Below are positions 1 through 7,842 of a DNA stretch of 64,000 bases, piece after piece (within the stretch, counting starts at the first letter, position 1; each line of letters starts with the position of its first letter). A program made the position numbers and the translations under genes. Source of the DNA: Alcaligenes aquatilis (GTDB lineage: Bacteria > Pseudomonadota > Gammaproteobacteria > Burkholderiales > Burkholderiaceae_B); assembly GCF_003076515.1 (NCBI RefSeq), contig NZ_CP022390.1:1426001-1490000 (forward strand), given 5' to 3'. Below the pieces are notes generated by a model. That model was not told the DNA's origin and searched no databases. It saw only the letters and a list, made by a program, of their open reading frames with translations.

Positions 1-208
1 GTTCCAAGATGGACTTGAGGTGCCCTACCTCCGCATGTCCGGAGCAGCGGCCGTCTTTTGCTCCAGCGTCTACGACTCTAACCAGATCTCGAAGACCGAC
101 TGTACGGGACATGAAAACGTGGACAACCTCATGGTGATAGTTGTGCATTCCGCAACGCTGATGACGTTTGTTCATGCCCTCTATGAAAGAGCTGCCAATG
201 AAGCCTGA
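1..208 (+). CDS. 3' end of a possible DUF1837 (HamA-like) protein, partial
   Basis: The reading frame is open from the left edge of the window and stops at 206-208, so only about 68 C-terminal residues are visible. The tail includes YDSNQISKTDCTGHENVDNL and ends HALYERAANEA. I read this as resembling the C-terminus of DUF1837 proteins (HamA, the effector of Hachiman defence), but this is from memory and the fragment is short. The stop lies inside the start of the helicase gene behind it, an overlap that fits a two-gene operon such as hamA-hamB. The family name depends mostly on this context. Without the rest of the gene the identity stays open. Confidence 0.45.
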   Translation, partial: FQDGLEVPYLRMSGAAAVFCSSVYDSNQISKTDCTGHENVDNLMVIVVHSATLMTFVHALYERAANEA

Positions 209-3200
209 ACGACGCACTCGTTTCGCAGCAGCGATCACGCTCTCGAAGGGCAAGATGTACGAGTATGGTGTGCCGGAAGACGATCACATTGCGCTTCCTG
301 AAGGGCTGGATCTGGAGATGCAGTTTCCCATGGCCGTCGGAACCGTGGGCGACTTTGCGTCTGAAACCGTAGCGAAGGTTATTGGCGCGGAAGGCGACGC
401 GCACACGACGCGCGACGAGGTCATCTTCTCGGCCCAGGTTCTTCAAGCGTTTGATGACTCGCTGCTCAACCAGGATCTCTCCTTCAACCTGTGCTTGTTA
501 GCCGCGGCAGGCTTCTACCTCGGTGACGTGCCAGGGAATGCTGCGGTACAGATATCCAAGCTCTCTCAGCTCGCGCCCCCTGAAGGCGACCCGCTCGCTC
601 TTGCTGCAAAGACCGCTATGGACAAACCATGGGGCCAGACAGGCAACATTGTTAACTCATCCTATGCGACAGACCTTCTTGGTGCGCTAGGCGAGCACTT
701 CAAGACCGGTGGCGGGGGTGACAGGGCTACCGCAGCGATCAGGAAGTTGCGCAGTTGGTCTTATGCCGGCGCTTCTGCCCACGAACTGCTGATGGCGGAC
801 TTGCTCGGCGCGATAAGCGCGACACGCATCGCAAACTCGGCTTGGACCTTGCTACCGCAATACAGTGAACTGAGCGGAAATAGCTGGCAGCCCTACCTAT
901 CTCGGCCCACGTCAATCAAAGAGATGTGGCCATCCCAACGAATGGTAGGTGAGGCTGGCCTCTACAAGGGGCAATCGGGTGTCGTTCAAATGCCTACGAG
1001 CGCCGGGAAGTCTAGGGCAACCGAACTTGTCATTCGCTCGGCATTCTTGTCTGCTAGGACCAAACTGGCCTTGGTCATCGCACCGTTCCGTGCTCTGTGC
1101 CAAGAGATAGCCAGCGATCTTGAAAGAGCATTCAGGGACGATGGATACAACGTCAACCAATTGAGCGACGCGCTGCAACCGGACATCGAGTTCGATATCT
1201 TCGACGTGTCGATCGAGTCGGCGCCCCAGGTTGTTGTGCTGACACCGGAGAAGCTCCTCTACACCCTGCGGCAGGAACCCGACATCGTTCAGAGAGCCGG
1301 TCTCGTGGTCTATGACGAGGGACACCAGTTCGACACCGGCACGCGTGGCGTAACTTACGAACTATTACTAACCTCAATCAAAAGGCTGTTGTCCAACTCA
1401 GCCCAGAGCGTACTGATCTCTGCGGTCATCCAAAACGCGGCGGCAGTTGCCACATGGCTCCTCAAGGATGAGTCAAGGGTGGTTTCCGACAAGTCCTTAC
1501 AGGCCAGGCGACTGATCGCGTTTGCAAGCCTCCCTCAGGGCAGAGATGGCCAGCTTCAATTCAATGTCGCGTCCGACAGCGAGCAGGATTTTTTCGTTCC
1601 CCGCGTCATCATTCCAGAGCAGCAGCCGCGTCTACCCAGAGAAAAGACGGACCGATACTTCCCGACAAAAGAAAGCGGCTCTATCGCGTTGTACCTTGGC
1701 TTGCGCCTTCTGAAAAATGGAGGTGTCGCGATTTATGCGGGCCGAAAGGCCTCCGCAGCAAAAATCATGAGAGACGCGGTCGAACAAACGTTCCGGCGCG
1801 GAATTTCACTAGAGCCGCCATCAGCGTACAGCGACCCTGAGGAAATTCGACGCTTCGTAAACCTCTACTCAAAGAACTTTGGTGCCGACGCTTACCTGAC
1901 GAAGGGCGCTGCCCTCGGAATCTTTGCCCACCATGGAAATACGCCGCAAGGGATTCGGGTTGCAATCGAATACGCGATGCGGCAGCGGCTCATTCGATTG
2001 ATCGTGTGCACTTCAACCCTTGCGCAGGGCGTCAACCTCCCTATCCGATATCTCCTTGTGACGAGCACCATGCAGGGCCGGGAGCTTATTAAGGCGCGAG
2101 ATTTTCATAACCTGATGGGTCGCGCTGGACGCGCGGGCATGTATGGTGAAGGCACCGTGATCTTCACAGACCACCGCCTGTACGATGAGCGAGATACCGA
2201 ATCACGTCGCTGGAGTAACTCCGTCAATCTGATCAACCCCGACAACGCCGAACCAACTGGAAGCACGCTACTTTCGCTCTTCGATCCGATGAAAAACGAG
2301 ACGGGAACACGAACGTTGGGCAAGCCGAGTCCGGCCGAGTTCGCGACCATGATCGTCGATAATTGGGAGGAGCTGTATGAGGCGATCGGAAACATCTCTA
2401 CCGAGCTTCAAAGCAAAAAGTTTTCCGTTGGGTCATTGCGAGAGCAACTCAGGGCCAAAAAGAAGATTGTTGAGGCCATTGAGAGTTTCTTGATGACCTA
2501 TCGCAGCGATGTGGATACCGAGAATTTCGTTGCCAACGCAAAGGATTTGGCAAGCGAAACGTTGGCGTTTTCTCTTGCGGACCAAGAACAACAGGCGCTA
2601 TTGGCAGGGATATTTGAATCCGTGGCACGGCGCATCGAAGTACGTGTTCCCAATACGGAAGACCAGCATCGCTTCGGGCGCACACTCTTGGGAATCGACC
2701 AGGCCCTGGTAGTTGAAGCGTGGGTGATTGAGAACCAGAGTGCGATTGGGGCATCGAAATCGGCCGATGACTTACTCGATCTGCTGTGGCCCCTTTTGGC
2801 CCAACTATCTTCTGAAAAACGGCTGATTGATACCGTGCCTGAGGGCGCACTCAAAACGTTGGCCGACGGATGGCTGGCAGGTCGATCTTTCGCAATTCTT
2901 CTGCAAGAACTCAATGTACTAGACGCATCATATCCATATGGAAAGTACAAAAAGTCGTTCGATTTGGATTTGGTTGTTGATCTTTGTGAGCAGACCTTTG
3001 GTTTTGAATTTTCGTTGCTGCTTGCGTCGGTCAAAGAGTCGTTCGTTGCACGGGCGACGGAAGAGTTAGGCAAGTCGCTCACGGGCCACCTTAACCTTCT
3101 ACAGAAGAGGTTGAAGTACGGGCTTCCAGATCAAGACAGCATCTCGTATTACGAGGCAGGATTTTCGGAACGAGTGATTGCACAGGCCTTATCAGAGGGG

Positions 3201-3335
3201 ATGATTTGGGAGTCTGCTAGATCCAGAAATGGTGCCCGCAAGTTGATCAGGCAGTATCCGAATGACATCGAAGTGATACTACGTGATTTTCCATCGCACT
3301 TCACAGATGTATTCCGCTCCACTGTAGCATCTTAG
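198..3335 (+). CDS. Superfamily 2 (Ski2-like) helicase, probable HamB of a Hachiman-like defence system
   Basis: The protein has 1045 residues from the ATG at 198, which has AAAGAG six bases upstream; in-frame ATGs at 168 and 183 lack such a site. The first ~260 residues form a helical N-terminal region. The helicase core follows: motif I PTSAGKS (about nt 993-1013), motif II DEGH (nt 1314-1325, near residue 373) and motif VI GRAGRAG (nt 2118-2138, near residue 641). The remaining ~400 residues are mostly helical. PTSAGKS with a GRAGRAG motif VI is typical of Ski2-like nucleic-acid helicases, including HamB. It overlaps the preceding gene by 11 bases and sits on an integrase-bearing island with another defence-type gene, which supports an anti-phage role. 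Function as HamB is inferred; a lone defence helicase remains possible. Confidence 0.65.
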   Translation: MKPERRTRFAAAITLSKGKMYEYGVPEDDHIALPEGLDLEMQFPMAVGTVGDFASETVAKVIGAEGDAHTTRDEVIFSAQVLQAFDDSLLNQDLSFNLCLLAAAGFYLGDVPGNAAVQISKLSQLAPPEGDPLALAAKTAMDKPWGQTGNIVNSSYATDLLGALGEHFKTGGGGDRATAAIRKLRSWSYAGASAHELLMADLLGAISATRIANSAWTLLPQYSELSGNSWQPYLSRPTSIKEMWPSQRMVGEAGLYKGQSGVVQMPTSAGKSRATELVIRSAFLSARTKLALVIAPFRALCQEIASDLERAFRDDGYNVNQLSDALQPDIEFDIFDVSIESAPQVVVLTPEKLLYTLRQEPDIVQRAGLVVYDEGHQFDTGTRGVTYELLLTSIKRLLSNSAQSVLISAVIQNAAAVATWLLKDESRVVSDKSLQARRLIAFASLPQGRDGQLQFNVASDSEQDFFVPRVIIPEQQPRLPREKTDRYFPTKESGSIALYLGLRLLKNGGVAIYAGRKASAAKIMRDAVEQTFRRGISLEPPSAYSDPEEIRRFVNLYSKNFGADAYLTKGAALGIFAHHGNTPQGIRVAIEYAMRQRLIRLIVCTSTLAQGVNLPIRYLLVTSTMQGRELIKARDFHNLMGRAGRAGMYGEGTVIFTDHRLYDERDTESRRWSNSVNLINPDNAEPTGSTLLSLFDPMKNETGTRTLGKPSPAEFATMIVDNWEELYEAIGNISTELQSKKFSVGSLREQLRAKKKIVEAIESFLMTYRSDVDTENFVANAKDLASETLAFSLADQEQQALLAGIFESVARRIEVRVPNTEDQHRFGRTLLGIDQALVVEAWVIENQSAIGASKSADDLLDLLWPLLAQLSSEKRLIDTVPEGALKTLADGWLAGRSFAILLQELNVLDASYPYGKYKKSFDLDLVVDLCEQTFGFEFSLLLASVKESFVARATEELGKSLTGHLNLLQKRLKYGLPDQDSISYYEAGFSERVIAQALSEGMIWESARSRNGARKLIRQYPNDIEVILRDFPSHFTDVFRSTVAS

Positions 3336-3524
3336 GAAGATCTGCCTTAAGCGCGGACTATGGACTCGTTTTTCACGCGACAGGACTAATCAAGGCCGGA
3401 CGCAACTCAGCCAACTTCGTTGTGTACTGTTTGGCACCCTTTACAAGACCCAGACAAAAGCAACTGGCCGGAATACTCAAATATCGACTACGAAGTCGGA
3501 AATCTCATGGATGATCCAAACTAA
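3336..3524 (+). pseudogene. Frameshifted remnant of a short gene between the helicase and the NERD-NACHT gene
   Basis: This 188-base stretch has no intact gene but reads like decayed coding sequence. One frame from 3353 gives ADYGLVFHATGLIKAGRNSA and continues to about 3443. A second frame then carries NWPEYSNIDYEVGNLMDDPN and stops with TAA at 3522-3524. That stop overlaps the ATG of the next gene as TAATG, the arrangement of two coupled genes. The simplest reading is the end of a former gene with an indel near 3435-3450. The family is not recognised, and both readings are too short to be certain. Confidence 0.4.
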
Positions 3525-6500
3525 TGGGCGCAACACGGCATGATAGGGACGACATTCGTCTCTTCATCGGAGAACGCATCGAACACGCCTCGGATCGCGA
3601 GGTTCTGGCTACCGTTTGCGACGCTCTAGAAAAGGGTACCGAATGGGCCTACATATTCGCAAACTTCAACGTTAATGGGCGTCAGGTTGATATTGTAGTC
3701 TTCTCTGGCACAACTACGCTTGTCATTGAAGCTAAGGGATACATACAGCCCGTTATGGGCGGTGTGAACGGCAGTTGGACCCAGGTCGGATCGTACGGTA
3801 GTCGAAAGCTACGCAACGGATACACTCAAGCCCTTGACGCCAAAAACATCTTGCGAGATGCAGTGGCAGGGCTATTCGGCACTATTTCTGGTTATCCCAA
3901 CGCCTTGCTAGCCATTGCGCCATCAATTCCTTCCGGATCCTCATTGCCACCAAGTGATTTCAAGGTATCCGTTGGTGGGCAGGATGTGATCGAGGCGGTG
4001 CTCAGCGAAACGTCTGGAGCTCTGCTGAGTGAAAAGCAATGCGAAGCCTTAGCAGCTCATTTTGGCCTTGAGCGTGTATCAGGACGAGATGCGGCAATTC
4101 ATGAGGCTGTACTCACATCAGAACGAACTCTATTGAGGTATGAGTCTTCCTTCTTGGAGTTTCACGGACCAACTGGTAAGCGACTTGAAAACGATCAATA
4201 CAACCTTGACGACAGACTGATTTCGGCATCTGAGGTTCTGGAGAAGGCGCTGTTGTCACGATCCGCGCTCCTGATCCGAGGGCCGTCAGGCTGTGGGAAG
4301 TCTTTGCTGAGTGCACGCATCGCCACGGAATGTCTACATGCCGGAGTGCTACCGATCCACATTCAAGGCAAAGACTTTGAGGGCAAGCTACAAAAGATCA
4401 TTGACGCTGAACTTGGACTACTCGGCACTTCCGCACGCGATCTTCTAAGTGCGGGCCGACACCTTGGAAGGCAGCTCGTTCTGTTTCTTGATGGCTACAA
4501 TGAGTGTCCGGAACCTTTGCGCACTGTTTTGACACGAGCCCTACAAGCATTCTCCTTGCGCTATGGAGCGGGTATTGTTCTAACCTCACAAGGTGCCCTG
4601 GATAGACAAGATCTTCTATCAATTGAGGAGATTCTCGTCAGTCCGCCACAATCCGCGCTGAAGTCACGGCTCGCAAAACTTAGCCCGGAAGATGAAAATT
4701 TTACGAACTGCCAAGCCCTCCTTGAAATAGCGCGCTCAGGTCTAGAAGCAGAACTTATTGGACAGGCCGCCGCATCTCTGCCCGCCGGGGCAAGTAAGTT
4801 CCTTATATTCGATACGGTCGCCCGAAGGCGCCTCGGAAATTCCGCAGCGGCGGGAACTCGCGCGCTGTGCGGGTTTGCTGAAGAACTAACCTCACAAACT
4901 GCATTCAGTTTTTCGGTACGAGAATTCGACAGGTTTTGCGATGCAACGGGAGTGACAGACACAACGCGGCGCGTGATCCTCGAGTCGCAGCTCGTGTCTC
5001 AGCGTGGCGAGAGAATCAGCTTCTCCCACGAGATGTTTTTCTCCGCCTTCATTGCGGAATTTTTGGTTCGCGCCGCGCGCAAAGATTCGGAGCGTGTGCA
5101 AGCTGTGCTGCAATCCCCAAGGTTCCATGGCTCCAAGGTTCTCATCATTGGGGCGATTGAGGACGACTCAACGCTAAGGGATGTTCTCGACAAAAATACT
5201 GACCAGGGCATCCTGGAGGCTTGCGTCAGAGGGGAGTGTGGAGACGCGGCTAGACGTTTCGTGAACGCAAAGATTGACGTGCTGCTCGCGGAATTGCTCG
5301 CAGAGCTCTCTGAACTGCACTTCCTACTGAATGGCGAGGGATGGCATAGCAGTTCAATTGAGACATGCGCACGTCGGCCAATCCTTTCGACGTTTGAAGC
5401 TTTTCTTCCTGCAATTGGCTGGCTTCTGATGCAGGGAGTCCACTTCGATAAAATAATGGCGGCGTGTCGTGCTATGGAAGAGAGGCTTGTTGGAGCCAGC
5501 CGTGATCTCTATAGGGAGGCAAGGGCCAAAAAGGTGCCATTTCGGCATGAAATATTTGGCCAAGCCTATGTGTTCAATCGCAAGATCGCACTGTCGCAGC
5601 TTGTGTCGTTTATCCATAGTGGCAGCCTTAGCTTTCGCCACAGTCCAGGACGTAATTTTGGTGATGCCCTAAAAAGGGCATGGAATGAAGCAACCACGCA
5701 TAGCGAGTTCTACGTCCTTCTTGGAATCACTAGGCTCACGAAGCAAGCATCATGGGCAGCGCCATATGTATTGAATCTTCTTGAGCGATTGAAGAGCTTG
5801 CCTTACCACCTTCAGCTAGCCACGATGGACTTTTGTGTCCATTTGAGAGACGTAGATGATGGCGTCAAGGAAAAGATGATTGCGGCGCTTGAGGACTCCA
5901 TTGACAAACTCGGCGTGTTCATGAACTCCATAATCCTCGATGCGCTGAAGGGTTTGGGTGGACTAGACGCCGAAGAAGAAAACTATAGAACGGTGGTCTT
6001 AAATGAGATCGAAAGAGTGGTCTCCGAGCCAAGCCCGCAGGCCGACACGGAAGCATGGAATATCTTTTCGCGACAATTTGATCACCCATATGACAGCATC
6101 TATTGGGAGGAGGTCCACAATCTCGCTGGCGATCAGAAGCGGCAGTTCCTCTTCAAGGCACTCAAAGGGGCGAGCACCGAGTATGTTTCGTTTGTCGGCA
6201 TTCTGATTCGTCAGCTCGCAGACTTCGGGGATCCCGCAGTTTCTGAGGCTATTGAGCCATGGCTTAGGTTGCCAGCCAAACGGTCGGTCATGCCACAAGA
6301 TGCGGTCGAGGCATTTTTCGCAGCGCACGAAGCGATGGGAATTTTGAGCCTTCCACTTCCTACAGCTCCGGCATCGCCTGTCGATGTCGATGAAACTATG
6401 CGAGCCTGCGGGGAATTAGCTTACTGGGCTTGCCGGCTGAGCGATTACGAACTCGAATCCTCGCTGCAGACGCTCAGTGCGAGAACCACGTTACTGGCTC

Positions 6501-6838
6501 ACTCCGCTTCGGCAAGTGCCGGAGCACTGTGGTCTTCTACATCTCGCATGTTGTCTTCGGATGGAGCAAGAACTCACGTTGCAAAGAGCTATCCGAATAC
6601 GGCTCTGGTTGTCTGTCGCGATGCACTAAGCAATCGCGAGTTGCAGAAGACGTACGAAGAGCATGGGTTCATGGATAGTCTGGCGCGCATCGCCTCCTTT
6701 TCCATTCAAGTGATTGGGCAGTTTGGTGACGCCGACGACCTTCAAAATTTGCGTGGTCTATGCGACGACGAAGGACTAGGTCGTGAGGCACTCGACGCGA
6801 TAAAGAAGATTGAAGACCGTATCCGTTACCGACAGTAA
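3524..6838 (+). CDS. NERD nuclease - NACHT/STAND NTPase fusion, probable anti-phage sensor/effector
   Basis: The protein has 1104 residues. Residues ~10-130 look like a NERD (nuclease-related) domain of the PD-(D/E)XK fold: D56 in NGRQVDIVVF, then E69 and K71 in LVIEAKG. A P-loop NTPase follows, with Walker A GPSGCGKS at residues 253-260 and a Walker B region LVLFLDGYNEC centred on D323, the hhhhDGxNE form of NACHT/STAND ATPases. Residues ~480-1100 are helical and repeat-like, the usual place for target sensing in STAND proteins. In this class a ligand drives oligomerisation and activates the N-terminal effector, here presumably a nuclease. The ATG at 3524 has no clear Shine-Dalgarno site and overlaps the preceding TAA, implying coupling to a former upstream gene. 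Domains are well supported; the defence role is inferred from architecture and island context. Confidence 0.75.
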   Translation: MGATRHDRDDIRLFIGERIEHASDREVLATVCDALEKGTEWAYIFANFNVNGRQVDIVVFSGTTTLVIEAKGYIQPVMGGVNGSWTQVGSYGSRKLRNGYTQALDAKNILRDAVAGLFGTISGYPNALLAIAPSIPSGSSLPPSDFKVSVGGQDVIEAVLSETSGALLSEKQCEALAAHFGLERVSGRDAAIHEAVLTSERTLLRYESSFLEFHGPTGKRLENDQYNLDDRLISASEVLEKALLSRSALLIRGPSGCGKSLLSARIATECLHAGVLPIHIQGKDFEGKLQKIIDAELGLLGTSARDLLSAGRHLGRQLVLFLDGYNECPEPLRTVLTRALQAFSLRYGAGIVLTSQGALDRQDLLSIEEILVSPPQSALKSRLAKLSPEDENFTNCQALLEIARSGLEAELIGQAAASLPAGASKFLIFDTVARRRLGNSAAAGTRALCGFAEELTSQTAFSFSVREFDRFCDATGVTDTTRRVILESQLVSQRGERISFSHEMFFSAFIAEFLVRAARKDSERVQAVLQSPRFHGSKVLIIGAIEDDSTLRDVLDKNTDQGILEACVRGECGDAARRFVNAKIDVLLAELLAELSELHFLLNGEGWHSSSIETCARRPILSTFEAFLPAIGWLLMQGVHFDKIMAACRAMEERLVGASRDLYREARAKKVPFRHEIFGQAYVFNRKIALSQLVSFIHSGSLSFRHSPGRNFGDALKRAWNEATTHSEFYVLLGITRLTKQASWAAPYVLNLLERLKSLPYHLQLATMDFCVHLRDVDDGVKEKMIAALEDSIDKLGVFMNSIILDALKGLGGLDAEEENYRTVVLNEIERVVSEPSPQADTEAWNIFSRQFDHPYDSIYWEEVHNLAGDQKRQFLFKALKGASTEYVSFVGILIRQLADFGDPAVSEAIEPWLRLPAKRSVMPQDAVEAFFAAHEAMGILSLPLPTAPASPVDVDETMRACGELAYWACRLSDYELESSLQTLSARTTLLAHSASASAGALWSSTSRMLSSDGARTHVAKSYPNTALVVCRDALSNRELQKTYEEHGFMDSLARIASFSIQVIGQFGDADDLQNLRGLCDDEGLGREALDAIKKIEDRIRYRQ

Positions 6839-6975
6839 GTGCAGCAGCGGGGATGTTAATGCCCAGCGGAAACTCTTGTACCGGGCACTATGTCTCTCGG
6901 CCCAAAGCAATATTGCCATTTACAGTCGGGCGGTGCGGAATTTTGGGCAACGGTGTTGCCGCGATTTAAGCCAAA

Positions 6976-6991
6976 AGGGGCCGAGGCCCCT
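6976..6991 (-). terminator. Intrinsic terminator behind radC
   Basis: AGGGGC and GCCCCT flank a four-base loop, and on the minus strand the stem is followed by TTTT. It lies just past the radC stop (6995). This marks the seam between the rightward defence cargo and the leftward radC-yhcG-int module. Confidence 0.6.
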
Positions 6992-6994
6992 ATG

Positions 6995-7509
6995 CTAGAT
7001 CAGCCCTCTCTCTGCAAACGACGCTGTATTGGCTCCCGCCACAATGACATGATCCAGCGTGCGAACCTCCACCAGCGTCAGAGCCCCTTTCAGCCGCTGC
7101 GTCAGCACCTTGTCGGCACTGCTTGGCTCAGGATTCCCGCTCGGATGATTGTGCGAGAAGATCACCGCCGCCGCATTGATCCGCAGCGCTTCCTTGACCA
7201 CTTCGCGCGGATACACCGATGCACTGTCAATGGTGCCGTGGAACATCTCCCGGTACTCGATCAGCCGATGGCGCGTATCCAGAAACAGTACCGCAAAGAC
7301 TTCATGCTCGAAGCCTGTCAGTTTGTTGCGCAGGTACTCCTTGACCAGCGCCGGGAAAGTGAACTCAGCACCACGTTGCATCTTCAGCTCGATGGCCTGG
7401 CGCGCTGCTTCAAGAATTTGATCCACCGATGCCGGGCCGGCATTTGGCGCCCTTGGGCGTCACGCACCAGCAAAGCGTCATCGAACGAGGAAAAGGACAG
7501 TTGCGACAT
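6995..7509 (-). pseudogene. radC: radC/JAB-domain protein, frameshifted near its N-terminus
   Basis: RadC-family proteins carry a JAB1/MPN metal-binding fold and are common passengers of integrative elements; their biochemical role is still debated. From 7426 downward the frame encodes 143 residues with the JAMM motif HNHPSG followed by a downstream Asp (SSADKV). The natural start appears to be the ATG at 7509, which gives MSQLSFSSFDDALLVRDAQG and then GRQMPA, after which a one-base loss near 7429-7434 throws the frame out. The rest resumes at VDQILEAARQ. A GTG at 7426 could still start a shorter protein that keeps the whole JAB domain, so partial function cannot be excluded. Confidence 0.75.
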
Positions 7510-7842
7510 GATTGTGCTCCGGTTGCTCGGGCGGAATTGCCCGGAACCGTGGCCAGCACGGCGCAGCGCAAGCAGTCAGGGATCGAAGACGGCCGACAGG
7601 CCGCAAGCGTGCGAGCACGCGAAGTCATTGACGGCGAGAACGCCGTGATACGGTGAAGGGAACAGCAAGACCGCCTATATCCCACTCAGCCACACGCCCG
7701 CCGTTGGCAAGTGCGCAGCACGCGCAGGCCCGGATCAACGGTCCAGGCCGGAGGCGTCAGGGATCAGCGCCGAATGACTGTGATTCGACGGGGCTCAGCC
7801 CGCGAGCCCGACGGCGGGACGCCGGGACGCCGGGACGCACAA
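7510..7842. other. Gene-free stretch between radC and the DUF1016 gene
   Basis: This 333-base, GC-rich stretch holds no coding region I can support. It should contain the promoter of the leftward radC gene. Its only visible structure is three tandem copies of GGGACGCC at 7816-7838, just past the stop of the DUF1016 gene. Confidence 0.5.
7816..7838. repeat. Three tandem copies of an 8-base unit
   Basis: GGGACGCC occurs at 7816-7823 and 7824-7831, with a third copy lacking its last base at 7832-7838. It is a simple short tandem array just downstream of the DUF1016 gene. No function is apparent. Confidence 0.7.
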
